DNA of 64,000 nucleotides from Terribacillus saccharophilus (GCA_900110015.1 FOCD01000004.1:62001-126000), one strand, 5' to 3'; positions 55,935 through 64,000 are shown, numbered from the stretch's first letter. A program made the numbers and translations. The notes: generated by a model not told the origin, from the letters alone.

Positions 55935-56720
55935 ATGGCTTACTATCAAGCGTTAGATAGCATTCTATTCGATTTGGACGGAACAGTATGGAAGGATTTC
56001 ACGTTAATTGACGGCGCTGCTGAAACGATCCGGACTCTGCAGGAAGCTGGTAAACGGGTGATTGGGCTGAGCAATCGAGGCACGCATTCCCGAAATCAGA
56101 TTGCAGCCTATTTTAAGGAGCAAGGTATTCAGTGGGAAAAGGAAGATATTATTCTATCCTCCTATCTTGCAGCTGATTATCTGCAGACCCATTATCCTAA
56201 GCTGCCTGTGTGGGTGCTCGGGGAAGAAGGCTTACGGGAAGAGCTCATTGAAGCTGGTCTGACACTTGCTAATGAACCGGAGGATGCTGATTGGCTCGTG
56301 ATTTCCCTGCACACAGGTGTTACTTATCATGATTTAAACCAGGCTTTCCGGGCTGTCATCCACGGTGCCAGGATTCTCGCAACCAATCAGGATCCTGTTT
56401 TCCCAGGAAAAGATGGCTTACAGCTGGATGTTGGTGGATTGATTGGAGCGATTGAAGCGTCAACAGGAAAGAAAACCGATATTATCGTCGGCAAGCCATC
56501 ACATTTCATGTATCAAAAGGTAATGCAGCAAGCTGGAAGTGAACCAGATAAGACGATGATTGTCGGAGACAGTCTGACTTCCGACATCGCAATGGGCGCT
56601 ATGTTCGGCTTAAAGACAGCATTAGTGCTCACAGGAAATACAACCAAAGAACAGGCGGATATTTCTAGTATCAAGCCGGATCTGATTCTGCCATCCATCA
56701 AGGAACTTCCATTCACTTAA
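55935..56720 (+). CDS. araL: HAD-IIA sugar phosphatase AraL
   Basis: 261 residues of the NagD-like group: motif I FDLDGTVWKD, IGLSNRGTHSR as motif II, ATNQDPVFPGKDGLQ, and IVGDSLTSDIAMG as motif IV. B. subtilis AraL dephosphorylates pentose and other sugar phosphates that could build up to toxic levels. GGAGGCG precedes ATG 55935. It sits in the same order araM-araL as in B. subtilis, with one extra gene between. Confidence 0.88.
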   Translation: MAYYQALDSILFDLDGTVWKDFTLIDGAAETIRTLQEAGKRVIGLSNRGTHSRNQIAAYFKEQGIQWEKEDIILSSYLAADYLQTHYPKLPVWVLGEEGLREELIEAGLTLANEPEDADWLVISLHTGVTYHDLNQAFRAVIHGARILATNQDPVFPGKDGLQLDVGGLIGAIEASTGKKTDIIVGKPSHFMYQKVMQQAGSEPDKTMIVGDSLTSDIAMGAMFGLKTALVLTGNTTKEQADISSIKPDLILPSIKELPFT

Positions 56721-56738
56721 GCATATGGAGGAGATAAG

Positions 56739-57884
56739 ATGAAAACGATTGATGTCGAACATGTTGAAGTTCGTATGAAGCAAGGAGAGCCTGTAGAGCT
56801 TCCGAAGACAGTCGACGTATTTATTGAAGAAGGTGTGCAAGCAGCATATCGAGTAAGCTGGCCGGATCTGCCGGAAATGAGTGAAGCTGGAACATATGAA
56901 TTAGAGGGAGAGATTGAAACGGAGAATTTCCCAGAACCATTTATTGAACAGCGTGCTGATCCGTATATTCTGAAAGCAGAGGATGGATTCTACTATTTCA
57001 CAGGCTCCTATCCGAAGTTTGACAGAATTGTTCTGCGCCGCGCCAAGACGTTAGAAGGTTTGCGTGAGGCAGAGGAACATACGGTTTGGGAGGCGCGTGA
57101 ATCTGGCATATTGTCAGAGCATATCTGGGCTCCGGAGCTGCATCATATAGATGGAAATTGGTACATACATTTTGCAGCTGGAGATAAAGATGATGTGTGG
57201 GCAATACGTCCATATGTGCTGGAGTGTACAGGAGATCCGTTTTCTGATGAATGGACGGAAAAAGGAGCAATCAATACAGATTTCCAGAGCTTCTCATTGG
57301 ATGCGACAACGTTTGAACATCAAAACAGACGATATCTGGTCTGGGCTCAGAAAACAGAGAATGATACAATCTCCAATCTTTATATCGCCGAGATGAAAAA
57401 TCCTTGGGAGATAAAGGGTGAGCAAGTACTGCTGGCAAAACCTGAACATCCATGGGAGACAGACGGTTTCGACGTTAACGAAGGCCCGGCTTTCCTGCAT
57501 CGTCATGGAAAAGTGTTTCTTACATTTTCTGCTAGTGCAACGGATGACCGCTATGCTATGGGTCTCCTCTATGCAGATGAAGATGCTGATCTGCTAGATC
57601 CTGCATCATGGACAAAGCTGCCTGAGCCTGTGCTGACAAGCTCGGAGAATACCGGTCTTTATGGGCCTGGTCATAATAGCTTTACAGTGACAGAAGAAGG
57701 CATAGATTTGCTTGTTTATCATGCTAGATCCTATAAAGAAATTGAAGGAAATCCACTATACGACCCGAACCGTCACGCCCGAATCCAGCGTTTCTTCTGG
57801 AAGGATGGGATGCCGTATTTCGGTGAACCAGGGTATAGGCTTAATGACTCGAGCAAGGTAAAAGCAACAATAATAATCGAGTAA
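56739..57884 (+). CDS. Intracellular GH43 arabinan-degrading enzyme with N-terminal Ig-like domain
   Basis: 381 residues without a signal peptide. Residues 1-62 (PVELPKTVDVFIEEGVQAAYRVSW) look like a Big_4 bacterial Ig-like repeat, usually found in secreted proteins. The GH43 five-bladed domain follows: base Asp74 (QRADPYILK), pKa modulator Asp188 (FSLDATTFEH) and acid Glu248 (DVNEGPAFLH). It most likely trims arabinose or arabino-oligosaccharide ends. GGAGGAG precedes ATG 56739; a terminator closes the operon. Confidence 0.87.
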   Translation: MKTIDVEHVEVRMKQGEPVELPKTVDVFIEEGVQAAYRVSWPDLPEMSEAGTYELEGEIETENFPEPFIEQRADPYILKAEDGFYYFTGSYPKFDRIVLRRAKTLEGLREAEEHTVWEARESGILSEHIWAPELHHIDGNWYIHFAAGDKDDVWAIRPYVLECTGDPFSDEWTEKGAINTDFQSFSLDATTFEHQNRRYLVWAQKTENDTISNLYIAEMKNPWEIKGEQVLLAKPEHPWETDGFDVNEGPAFLHRHGKVFLTFSASATDDRYAMGLLYADEDADLLDPASWTKLPEPVLTSSENTGLYGPGHNSFTVTEEGIDLLVYHARSYKEIEGNPLYDPNRHARIQRFFWKDGMPYFGEPGYRLNDSSKVKATIIIE

Positions 57885-57886
57885 AC

Positions 57887-57920
57887 GAAAGTCCTTATAC
57901 AGTTGTATAAGGACTTTTTT
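57887..57920 (+). terminator. Terminator of the arabinosidase operon
   Basis: AAAGTCCTTATAC and GTATAAGGACTTT form a long stem with a tiny loop, followed by a T run. Confidence 0.9.
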
Positions 57921-58029
57921 GTGTCCATTTAGTGAAGAGAAAAGGACTTATCCAGATGCCTCAAGAAAAGGAAGAAAATCTTTGTTGACTTCTTTGAGGA
58001 AGTGAAATAAGATATTAATTGCTCTAACA

Positions 58030-58053
58030 AAAGTACTCTAATTTGAGTACTTT
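58030..58053 (+). promoter_or_regulatory. PadR-type operator over the promoter of the YhgE/Pip-like gene
   Basis: AAAGTACTC (58030-58038) and GAGTACTTT (58045-58053) form a perfect 9-bp inverted repeat with a 6-base gap. TTGAGT inside the right arm and AATACT 16 bases later form a plausible promoter. A PadR repressor is encoded two genes on. Confidence 0.55.
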
Positions 58054-58095
58054 AAATAAACTAAAATACTCTTTTATTTAAGGAAGGATGCAAAT

Positions 58096-59277
58096 ATGAA
58101 ATTTACACAGTTCTTAAAATCTAAAGGAGCTATCGGCGCTATTTTCATGGGTATTCTATATGCCGTCTTTATGCTTGGGATATTCCTGCCTGGTTATTCA
58201 GCTATACCAGGGAACGTCGATCAATTAAAGGTTGCCATCGTAAATGACGATGCTGGAGAAGTTGGTGCTACAATCGCAGACAAGCTGACAGAAAAGCTGC
58301 CTTTTAAGGATATCAAAACTGATTTGACAAATAAGCAAGCATTAGATGATTTAGATAAAAATGACTTGGCATTAGTTGTTCATATCCCAGAGAATTTCTC
58401 TGAGAATGTACAAAGCGGAGAAGCTTCTTCTAGTATCGACTTTACAATTAATGAAGCTGGTGCAACGACTGTTTCTTCTACAATGAGCTCAGTAGTTGGG
58501 CAAATTAACAATCAGTTGAGTGCTCAGTTCTCACAGCAGACAGCTGAGGGTGTATTGATGAACTTCAATGTACCAGAAGATCAAGCAGCAGCACTAAGTA
58601 ATCAAATTGAAACAGCTTATCAAGGTAACGTTGTAACGATCAACGAAATGCCAGATGGGATGAACAACAACATGCTGCCTATGTTCTTGACAATGGCTGG
58701 TTATGTTGGTGCCATGATTGGTGCGATGCAATTAGTAGGTGCATTCAAAGAAAACCGAGGAAAAGCAAGCAGAACTCGCCTATTCCTATATGTCCAGTTG
58801 ACCGCATTATTGATTGCAGTATTTGCTGCTTTAGTTGCTACAGGAATTGTTTACCTTGTAAATGATCCAAGCGGTGACTTGTACTTTGGTATGTTAGGCC
58901 AGCAAATCTTGAACTATATGGTTTGCTTCAACTTTGCAGCAATCTTTATCTTCTTGCTTGGTCAAGGCGGTATGATTCTAAACTTACCAATTCTGTTGAT
59001 GCAAACACTTGCAAACGGTGCTACGATGTCTCGTGATATGATGTATGCGCCATATGAATGGATGAGTCATATCTCACCAATGTATTACTCTGTCCAAGCA
59101 TACTTTGCGAATCTGTTCGGAAGCACAAGCCCAAGTCCATTTATTTGGTCAATGGTCGCGGTAGGGGCGGCAGCAATGCTGATTAACATTATCATCGTTG
59201 CTTTCGTTCATAAGCCTAAGGCGGCAGAAGGCGGAAATAGCAGCGAAGAAACAGAAGCTATTAAAGTGACAGTTTAA
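58096..59277 (+). CDS. YhgE/Pip-like (DUF3533/ABC-2-type) membrane protein
   Basis: 393 residues: one TM near the N-terminus (about 12-32), a large outer domain (about 40-190; LKVAIVNDDAGEVG, LALVVHIPENFSENV) and five or six TM segments in the second half. This is the YhgE/Pip and ABC-2 permease layout, seen in phage-infection proteins, type VII secretion and drug-efflux permeases. No ATPase is encoded next to it. GGAAGGA precedes ATG 58096. Confidence 0.82.
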   Translation: MKFTQFLKSKGAIGAIFMGILYAVFMLGIFLPGYSAIPGNVDQLKVAIVNDDAGEVGATIADKLTEKLPFKDIKTDLTNKQALDDLDKNDLALVVHIPENFSENVQSGEASSSIDFTINEAGATTVSSTMSSVVGQINNQLSAQFSQQTAEGVLMNFNVPEDQAAALSNQIETAYQGNVVTINEMPDGMNNNMLPMFLTMAGYVGAMIGAMQLVGAFKENRGKASRTRLFLYVQLTALLIAVFAALVATGIVYLVNDPSGDLYFGMLGQQILNYMVCFNFAAIFIFLLGQGGMILNLPILLMQTLANGATMSRDMMYAPYEWMSHISPMYYSVQAYFANLFGSTSPSPFIWSMVAVGAAAMLINIIIVAFVHKPKAAEGGNSSEETEAIKVTV

Positions 59278-59319
59278 ATTTGATATAATAAGATCATTCT
59301 GCTTGAGGGAGCAAAGAGA

Positions 59320-59859
59320 ATGTCCATTCAAATTTTCATACTCAGCAAACTGATGGAGGATAATAATTATCCTTACAAACTTAAAAAACAACTATCCGAG
59401 CCTATCCCATTAGATCAACTTGGCGGGCTGACAGAAAGCAAGCTTTACTATCATTTCGATTCCTTAGCTAAGCAAGGATTAATTGAAGCAGTGGAAATCA
59501 TTAAAGAAGAACATCGCCCCGATAAGCAAGTATTTCAGATTACAGCAAAGGGTCGCGAAGAGCTGCCGAAAAAGATCTATAAAGTCATGAAAAATGCAGA
59601 TAAGATAAGCGATATGGTCGTTTGCTTAGCTAATATCAAATATGTCGATCGTGATAAAGTAGTGAGTATTCTAGAAGATAAGCTAGAAAGAATTACAGAT
59701 CGCTGGGAACAAATTAAAACATTCGATAAGCTTGTCCAAAAAGATGAAGATAAAGAAAAATTCATTGATTTTATGAGTGGCTATGTAACAACAAGAACGG
59801 AACATACCATTCATTGGTTGGAAGAGTTAATCAAGCGAGTTAAACAAGGGGATTTTTAA
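59320..59859 (+). CDS. PadR-family transcriptional regulator
   Basis: 179 residues. The winged helix occupies residues 1-80 (FILSKLMEDNNYPYKLKKQL, LTESKLYYHFDSLAKQGLIEAVEI) and a C-terminal helical dimer domain follows. PadR members often repress an adjacent membrane efflux gene and respond to small molecules. It follows the YhgE/Pip-like gene in the same operon; GAGGGAG precedes ATG 59320. Confidence 0.87.
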   Translation: MSIQIFILSKLMEDNNYPYKLKKQLSEPIPLDQLGGLTESKLYYHFDSLAKQGLIEAVEIIKEEHRPDKQVFQITAKGREELPKKIYKVMKNADKISDMVVCLANIKYVDRDKVVSILEDKLERITDRWEQIKTFDKLVQKDEDKEKFIDFMSGYVTTRTEHTIHWLEELIKRVKQGDF

Positions 59860-59869
59860 ATATTGTTTG

Positions 59870-59911
59870 AAATACACCGTAGAAGCCAGAGCTTCTACGG
59901 TGTATTTTTTT
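59870..59911 (+). terminator. Terminator after the PadR gene
   Basis: AATACACCGTAGAAG and CTTCTACGGTGTATT pair perfectly around a short loop; a T run follows. Confidence 0.92.
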
Positions 59912-60006
59912 GTTGACGGATTAAGAAATCAAAAGTCGTAAGAGGCTGGGAAATTAAACGAATAAAATTGTAAGTAGCTCCGAGTACTACTTTCTCTAAA
60001 AAATAG

Positions 60007-60062
60007 AAAAACCGAACATAAACGAATTTTATTTAGTTAATTAACTATATAGTTCGGTTTTT
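60007..60062. repeat. Nested inverted repeat
   Basis: AAAAACCGAAC (60007-60017) and GTTCGGTTTTT (60052-60062) are perfect inverted arms. Their 34-base loop contains TAGTTAATTAACTA (60034-60047), itself a perfect palindrome. It lies upstream of the M20 gene and after an existing terminator, so it may be an operator, leader attenuator or small repeat element. Confidence 0.5.
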
Positions 60063-60143
60063 ACTAAGAAAATTACCTTTTCACTATTGACTAAATACGA
60101 TATAAATAGTTAAATTAATCCTAATTATTAAAATATTTAGCGA

Positions 60144-61439
60144 GTGGAGGCGGATTTTCTGTTCAGTACATATTACGAGGAAATTAAGAAACTTGGAGAA
60201 TCTATTTATGAAAATCCTGAATTAGGCTACAAGGAGAAACATACGAAACAGGCAGTCATTGATTATCTGAGAAAATGTAATTCAGAATGTACTATTCAAG
60301 AATTCAGCACAACTGGTCTGCGAACAACTCTTGGAGAAGGAAAGCCTATACATATTGCCTTTTTGGCTGAATTGGATGCTGTCTATGCACCATCGCATTT
60401 TCGGTCAGACCCAGAAACCGGAGCTGCTCATAACTGCGGACATTACACGCAGGTGGCCATTGCGCTGGCCCTTTATCGCCAGTTGGTCGAATCAAAAGCA
60501 TATGAACAATTCGATTATACAATCAGTTTTATTTTCGTTCCTGCAGAGGAATATTTAGATCTTGCTTTTCGTGATGAGCTGATGCATAAGGGAGTCATAT
60601 CACATTATGGCGGAAAGCCGGAAGCAATGAAGCTCGGTGTTTTCGATGATATCGACTTAAGCGTTTGTGTTCATGCAATGGGTGGGGAATTTGCGAAACG
60701 CACCATCGAAATTGATTGTGATTTGGCGGGCTTCCTATATAAGCGCTACACCTTTAAAGGCAAGTCGACACATGCGGGGTTCGATCCATTTTCTTCGGTT
60801 AATGCCTACAACATGTCTACGTTGTTTCACACGGCAATCAGTCTTGGCCGGCAGCAGCTGGACGAAAAGGAAAAAGTCCGTCTAAACCCAATTGTGATGG
60901 AATCGGATATGTCCACAAATGTCATACCAAATCACATAAAAGTAGGAACTGATTTACGAACATTATCAACGCCATATATGCAAACTGTCGCTAAACGATT
61001 GGATGCTGCGGCACAAGGCAGTGCGATGGCGCTTCAGGGTGAAGTAGAGATTGATACGCAAATGGGTTATTTACCGTTTCAGCAGGATCGCTATTTGTCC
61101 ACGTTTGTGAAAGCGGCTTATGAAGAAGAGGAGCAAATCGAGGATATTTTGGAGGATAACAGCATTAGTGCAGCAGGCGATATTGGAGATTTGTCCTATA
61201 TGATGCCGTGTATCCAGATTGGCTACAGTGGATTTACAGGCACAATCCATGGTGATGACTTCATCGATGTTGATCCGGAATATATCTATGATATTTTTCC
61301 GAAATTCCTGCTCCAAGTGCTAGGCAAGCTGAATGGAAATATTGATAGAAGCAAGCTGTATAAAAGGTCTTACGAGGAATATATGCAGGTAATTCAATCT
61401 ATTTTAGAACAAAAGGAGGAGCATGGAATTGAAGCGTAA
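60144..61439 (+). CDS. M20-family amidohydrolase/peptidase
   Basis: About 427-431 residues. HNCGHYTQVA (near 95-104) and FVPAEEYLD (near 133-141) are the metal-binding motifs, slightly unlike the usual GCGHD. A lid domain is present (YTFKGKSTHAGFDPFSSVNAYNM). The start is odd: GTG 60144 overlaps its own GGAGG site, and CTG 60159 lies at the ideal 8 bases, so initiation at CTG is possible. It overlaps the next membrane gene, suggesting import and hydrolysis of one amide or peptide substrate. Confidence 0.83.
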   Translation: MEADFLFSTYYEEIKKLGESIYENPELGYKEKHTKQAVIDYLRKCNSECTIQEFSTTGLRTTLGEGKPIHIAFLAELDAVYAPSHFRSDPETGAAHNCGHYTQVAIALALYRQLVESKAYEQFDYTISFIFVPAEEYLDLAFRDELMHKGVISHYGGKPEAMKLGVFDDIDLSVCVHAMGGEFAKRTIEIDCDLAGFLYKRYTFKGKSTHAGFDPFSSVNAYNMSTLFHTAISLGRQQLDEKEKVRLNPIVMESDMSTNVIPNHIKVGTDLRTLSTPYMQTVAKRLDAAAQGSAMALQGEVEIDTQMGYLPFQQDRYLSTFVKAAYEEEEQIEDILEDNSISAAGDIGDLSYMMPCIQIGYSGFTGTIHGDDFIDVDPEYIYDIFPKFLLQVLGKLNGNIDRSKLYKRSYEEYMQVIQSILEQKEEHGIEA

Positions 61440-62253
61440 TTATGTAATTTTACTTGTCTTCGCACTTATTGTTATTACCGCAGCAGAAATGATTGGGACA
61501 CAATCTCTATCTTTCGGGGCATTCTCAGTTTCGCTGCTGCCGCTCGCTTTTGCTATTTTAATTACGATGATTCTTGGCTTGCCAATTGCTCGGAAGGGTT
61601 TCATGAAAAAAATATATAGCAAGGTGAATGTGCAATTCTCCAGTAAGTATCTTATTTTTATCATGCTGCCACTAATGGCAAGGTACGGTGCAGATGTTGC
61701 GCCGCAGTTAAAGGAAATCCTTAATGTCGGGTGGGTATTCATTGCCCAGGAACTCGGAAACCTCGGAACTGTGTTATTGGGCTTGCCAGTAGCACTGCTT
61801 ATCGGATTGCGTCGAGAAGCGATAGGAGCTACGCTCGGTCTAGGCCGAGAAGGGGAGCTCGCATACATATCTGAGAAGTATACACTTGAATCAAAAGAAG
61901 GGCAGGGAGTTCTGTCCCTTTATATTATTGGTACACTTTTCGGTACCATTTTCTTCAGTTTGATTGCACCAATCATGCTTGATGTCGGTTTCCGTGTAGA
62001 AGCATTGGCAATGGCATCAGGGGTTGGCTCCGCAAGTATGATGACCGCTTCATCTGCTACATTAATCGAGCGAGTCCCTGAAATGGAAAGCACCATCCTT
62101 GGCTATGCCGCAGCCAGTCAGCTGCTCACAAGCTTCCTCGGGACTTTCACAATGGTGTTCCTGGCCGTTCCGTTGCAGCGTTTCTTGTACAACAAACTGA
62201 CAAAAACGAAAAAACAACCGGAGGTGCCAGCAGATGTCCGTGCAGCTGAATAA
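61423..62253 (+). CDS. DUF3100-like integral membrane protein
   Basis: 276 residues with about eight TM segments. The conserved-looking RREAIGATLGLGREGELAYISEKYTLESKEGQGVLSLYIIGT loop and the MASGVGSASMMTASSATLIE stretch fit DUF3100 from memory. It starts within the last codons of the M20 gene and ends inside the next gene, so three genes are tightly coupled. It may be a transporter for the M20 substrate; that is inference. Confidence 0.78.
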   Translation: MELKRNYVILLVFALIVITAAEMIGTQSLSFGAFSVSLLPLAFAILITMILGLPIARKGFMKKIYSKVNVQFSSKYLIFIMLPLMARYGADVAPQLKEILNVGWVFIAQELGNLGTVLLGLPVALLIGLRREAIGATLGLGREGELAYISEKYTLESKEGQGVLSLYIIGTLFGTIFFSLIAPIMLDVGFRVEALAMASGVGSASMMTASSATLIERVPEMESTILGYAAASQLLTSFLGTFTMVFLAVPLQRFLYNKLTKTKKQPEVPADVRAAE

Positions 62254-62719
62254 ATATTTTAAATATGGACTAGTCATCCTGCTTAGTACAGCTCTGATTC
62301 TATTTACGCAGCAAATCAAGCTGTTGAAGGATCCGGCATCGACTCCAGTCGAATGGATGACAATCATGGGATTATTGACTTTATGGCTCTTCTCGATGAT
62401 TGGTGTGCTGCTGTCTGATTTAATGAAGAAAACACCTATAAAGATTCTGCAGGAATTTCCGATGCTCGGCTGGGTAGCTGTAACATCTCTAATATTATGT
62501 ATGTCATTTGACTTTTTCGTAACAGCTATTGGCCATGTAGATTTTCTTGCTATTACAACACCTATCCTTACCTTCGCGGGAATCTCCGTAGTCGACCGAT
62601 TAGTAGATTTGCGCAAAACTTCCTGGAAAGTTGGTATTGTAGCAGTGTTTGTCTTTACTGGCACATATGTCGGCAGTGCGTTATTGTCTGAATTAGGACT
62701 AATTTTAGCTGGCAAATAA
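62234..62719 (+). CDS. Four-TM membrane partner of the DUF3100-like protein
   Basis: 161 residues with TM segments at about 10-27, 43-62, 80-104 and 128-156. The ATG lies 20 bases inside the DUF3100-like gene, with GGAGGTG upstream, so both are made together and may form one transporter. I do not recognise a named family. A terminator follows. Confidence 0.72.
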   Translation: MSVQLNKYFKYGLVILLSTALILFTQQIKLLKDPASTPVEWMTIMGLLTLWLFSMIGVLLSDLMKKTPIKILQEFPMLGWVAVTSLILCMSFDFFVTAIGHVDFLAITTPILTFAGISVVDRLVDLRKTSWKVGIVAVFVFTGTYVGSALLSELGLILAGK

Positions 62720-62747
62720 GCTGGAGGGTATCCTCCAGCTTTTTTTA
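62717..62747 (+). terminator. Terminator of the M20-DUF3100 operon
   Basis: AAGCTGGAGG pairs with CCTCCAGCTT around GTAT; a T run follows. Confidence 0.92.
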
Positions 62748-62820
62748 TTTTACTTACAGAAATTGGTTTTGGGTTTCTCTTTAGCGGTTATGGTAAATAA
62801 AAAAGGAAAGGGCTGGGAAG

Positions 62821-63096
62821 ATGAAGAGGGAATTGACATCTGCAGAGTTGCTTCTGGCTTTCGTCACGTCCAATCTTTGTGCAGGTATCACGAGCTTGAT
62901 GATTACCTTCGGCTCCGAAACCATTCAGGCAGCTGGTCTGAAGGAATGGGTCTTCTTAGGGATTGATATCGGAATTCGTACGCTTATTGTATTCGCTGCT
63001 TATAAGCTTCTTTCATTAACCATCATTAAACTATTTGGTCAGAAAATCAGACCTGAAGCTAGAAATCAGTTCCGTATTTTCGGTATGTTTGAATAG
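62821..63096 (+). CDS. Small membrane protein with two TM segments
   Basis: 91 residues with hydrophobic stretches at about 10-30 and 43-70. No family recognised. AAAGG and GGGAAG precede ATG 62821. Monocistronic. Confidence 0.65.
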   Translation: MKRELTSAELLLAFVTSNLCAGITSLMITFGSETIQAAGLKEWVFLGIDIGIRTLIVFAAYKLLSLTIIKLFGQKIRPEARNQFRIFGMFE

Positions 63097-63120
63097 TAGA
63101 TAAGTCTTCCTATAAGAATA

Positions 63121-63152
63121 TATAGGCTGTCGATATATTTTTCGATAGCCTA
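63121..63152. terminator. Weak hairpin after the small membrane gene
   Basis: TATAGGCTGTCGA pairs with TCGATAGCCTAT with one mismatch; the T tail is poor. Confidence 0.5.
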
Positions 63153-63268
63153 TTAATTGTTTCCATAGCCCTTATTTAAGAACGAAATGAGTAGAATTCA
63201 CCAGCTTCTTTCACTTTCCAAATATTGTTTGTGTTGATAGAATATTCTATATAAATTGATATTCTTTC

Positions 63269-63715
63269 ATGGAAGAAGTGGTTTTCATTTTTACATATCG
63301 AAATGATGTCAGGAAAATCCTCATTCCTTATTTGAAGAAACTCACTCCGCAGCAATGGGAGGCCAATACTTACCATAATACTATTTCCTGGGTAATCGAA
63401 CATATGGCTCAGACTGAGGATTATTGGGTATTTCAAATCGGATTGGGTGAAGAAAGCAGAATAATTGAAGAAAATCAGAATCCTTTAGAACAGTATCTTA
63501 GAATCAGAGAGAAAACTGATGAGGTATTACATTCTTTAGAAGCAAAAGATTTAAATAGGTTAGTAGTTGTTCCGGACTTCTCGGACGGATGGAAGCCTCC
63601 GTCTGAGCCGACAATGCGTTGGCTGTTCCATCATGTCTATTCTCACGAAGTCTACCATGCTGGTCAGATTGGAGTTATTGCCAGGTTGAATGGTTTCGAT
63701 GGACCATTGTTCTGA
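63269..63715 (+). CDS. DinB-superfamily protein
   Basis: 148 residues forming a four-helix bundle. Putative metal-binding His residues are in WVIEHMAQTEDYW (near 42-54) and in HHVYSHEVYHAGQIGVI (near 121-137). DinB-fold proteins include bacillithiol-linked transferases and damage-induced proteins; the function here is not known. No good ribosome site precedes ATG 63269, so the true start may differ. Confidence 0.78.
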   Translation: MEEVVFIFTYRNDVRKILIPYLKKLTPQQWEANTYHNTISWVIEHMAQTEDYWVFQIGLGEESRIIEENQNPLEQYLRIREKTDEVLHSLEAKDLNRLVVVPDFSDGWKPPSEPTMRWLFHHVYSHEVYHAGQIGVIARLNGFDGPLF

Positions 63716-63742
63716 TAGTACAAAAAATATGTGGTGACTGAT

Positions 63743-64000
63743 ATGTTACATACAGAATTGTTCGTACATAAGCTAGCTGCATCTATTATTTTCTATCGCT
63801 GTCTAATTGGAAAAGGCTGTGCCGATTATGACGAGAAAAGAGCAGTCTTTAAGGATGAAGGTGGCGGAGCACTTTTGCTGACTGATGAAGCTGTGCTGAG
63901 TAAGAATCACTACTTTAATGCTATGGCTGAATCCAGGAAAGGCAAGGGCGTAGAACTGATTCTCCCTGTAAACGACGTGGAAATGGTATTTAACAAGATA
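63743..64000 (+). CDS. Glyoxalase/VOC-family protein (5' part, cut by window edge)
   Basis: 86 codons are visible up to the right edge and the frame stays open. MLHTELFVHKLAASIIFYRCLIG is the usual first VOC strand and helix, and the VELILPVNDVEM stretch is the start of a later strand. It resembles the PhnB-like or general glyoxalase/bleomycin-resistance group. GTGG lies upstream of ATG 63743. It follows the DinB gene by 27 bases. Confidence 0.65.
   Translation, partial: MLHTELFVHKLAASIIFYRCLIGKGCADYDEKRAVFKDEGGGALLLTDEAVLSKNHYFNAMAESRKGKGVELILPVNDVEMVFNKI

Noticed and set aside
62062-62715. 217-codon minus-strand frame opposite the DUF3100 pair
   Set aside because: It lies opposite two coupled membrane genes with good ribosome sites; its own composition is not protein-like and no ribosome site precedes it.

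Overview
The window looks like chromosomal DNA from a low-GC Gram-positive of the Bacillaceae. Supporting signs are Shine-Dalgarno sequences of the AGGAGG type at almost every gene, many GTG and TTG starts, CcpA-type cre sites, an AraR-regulated arabinose regulon, a class III fructose-1,6-bisphosphatase, a YitT-family protein and a small SR1P-type protein. I would guess a soil or plant-associated genus close to Bacillus (Terribacillus-like), but this rests on gene content recalled from memory and not on a search. I see no tRNA, complete rRNA gene, CRISPR array or intact insertion sequence.

Region by region. 1-3.1 kb: the end of a secreted or lipoprotein-like gene, a 612-aa protein with a lipase-like serine motif, a small helical partner, and a gene-free but structured-looking stretch that ends in a strong terminator. 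3.1-7 kb: small membrane proteins, a 58-aa lipoprotein and a CynX-type MFS transporter. 7.1-12.7 kb: an alpha-galactoside (melibiose/raffinose) operon with GH4 melA, an ABC importer and an AraC-type regulator, under cre control. 13-16.4 kb: fbp, an oxidoreductase remnant and a YitT protein. 16.7-18.8 kb: an SdpC-like secreted peptide precursor with a two-TM partner, then a kinase gene broken by an in-frame TGA. 19-24.4 kb: a RutA-like monooxygenase cluster with nitrilase, flavin reductase, TauE exporter, isochorismatase-fold amidase and a PrpR_N/PucR-type regulator.

25.3-30.3 kb: a split transketolase with an SDR, an ACS-family importer, an SR1P-like 47-aa zinc-ribbon peptide and a GntR/FadR regulator. 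30.5-30.85 kb: a previously unlisted type I toxin-antitoxin locus (28-aa holin-like toxin, long-range mRNA pairing, candidate antisense RNA). 32.3-36.2 kb: a beta-glucoside operon (RpiR regulator, PTS EIIBC, GH1). 36.3-39.3 kb: two acetyltransferases, a DJ-1/PfpI protein and an M20 amidohydrolase.

39.4-57.9 kb is a large L-arabinose/arabino-oligosaccharide locus: araDBA; araR; an AraN-like binding protein; then GH51, AraPQ permeases, a YesL-type protein, a second GH51, AraM, a small Cys-rich protein, AraL and a GH43. Near-identical palindromes (centre TACGTA or TTCGTA) sit at each promoter, so one AraR regulon with CcpA override is well supported. Oligosaccharides imported by AraNPQ would be cut inside the cell by the three glycosidases (none has a signal peptide) and passed to AraA, AraB and AraD. 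58-64 kb: a YhgE/Pip-like membrane protein with its PadR regulator, an M20 peptidase plus two membrane proteins (one DUF3100-like), a small membrane protein, a DinB-fold protein and the start of a glyoxalase-family gene.
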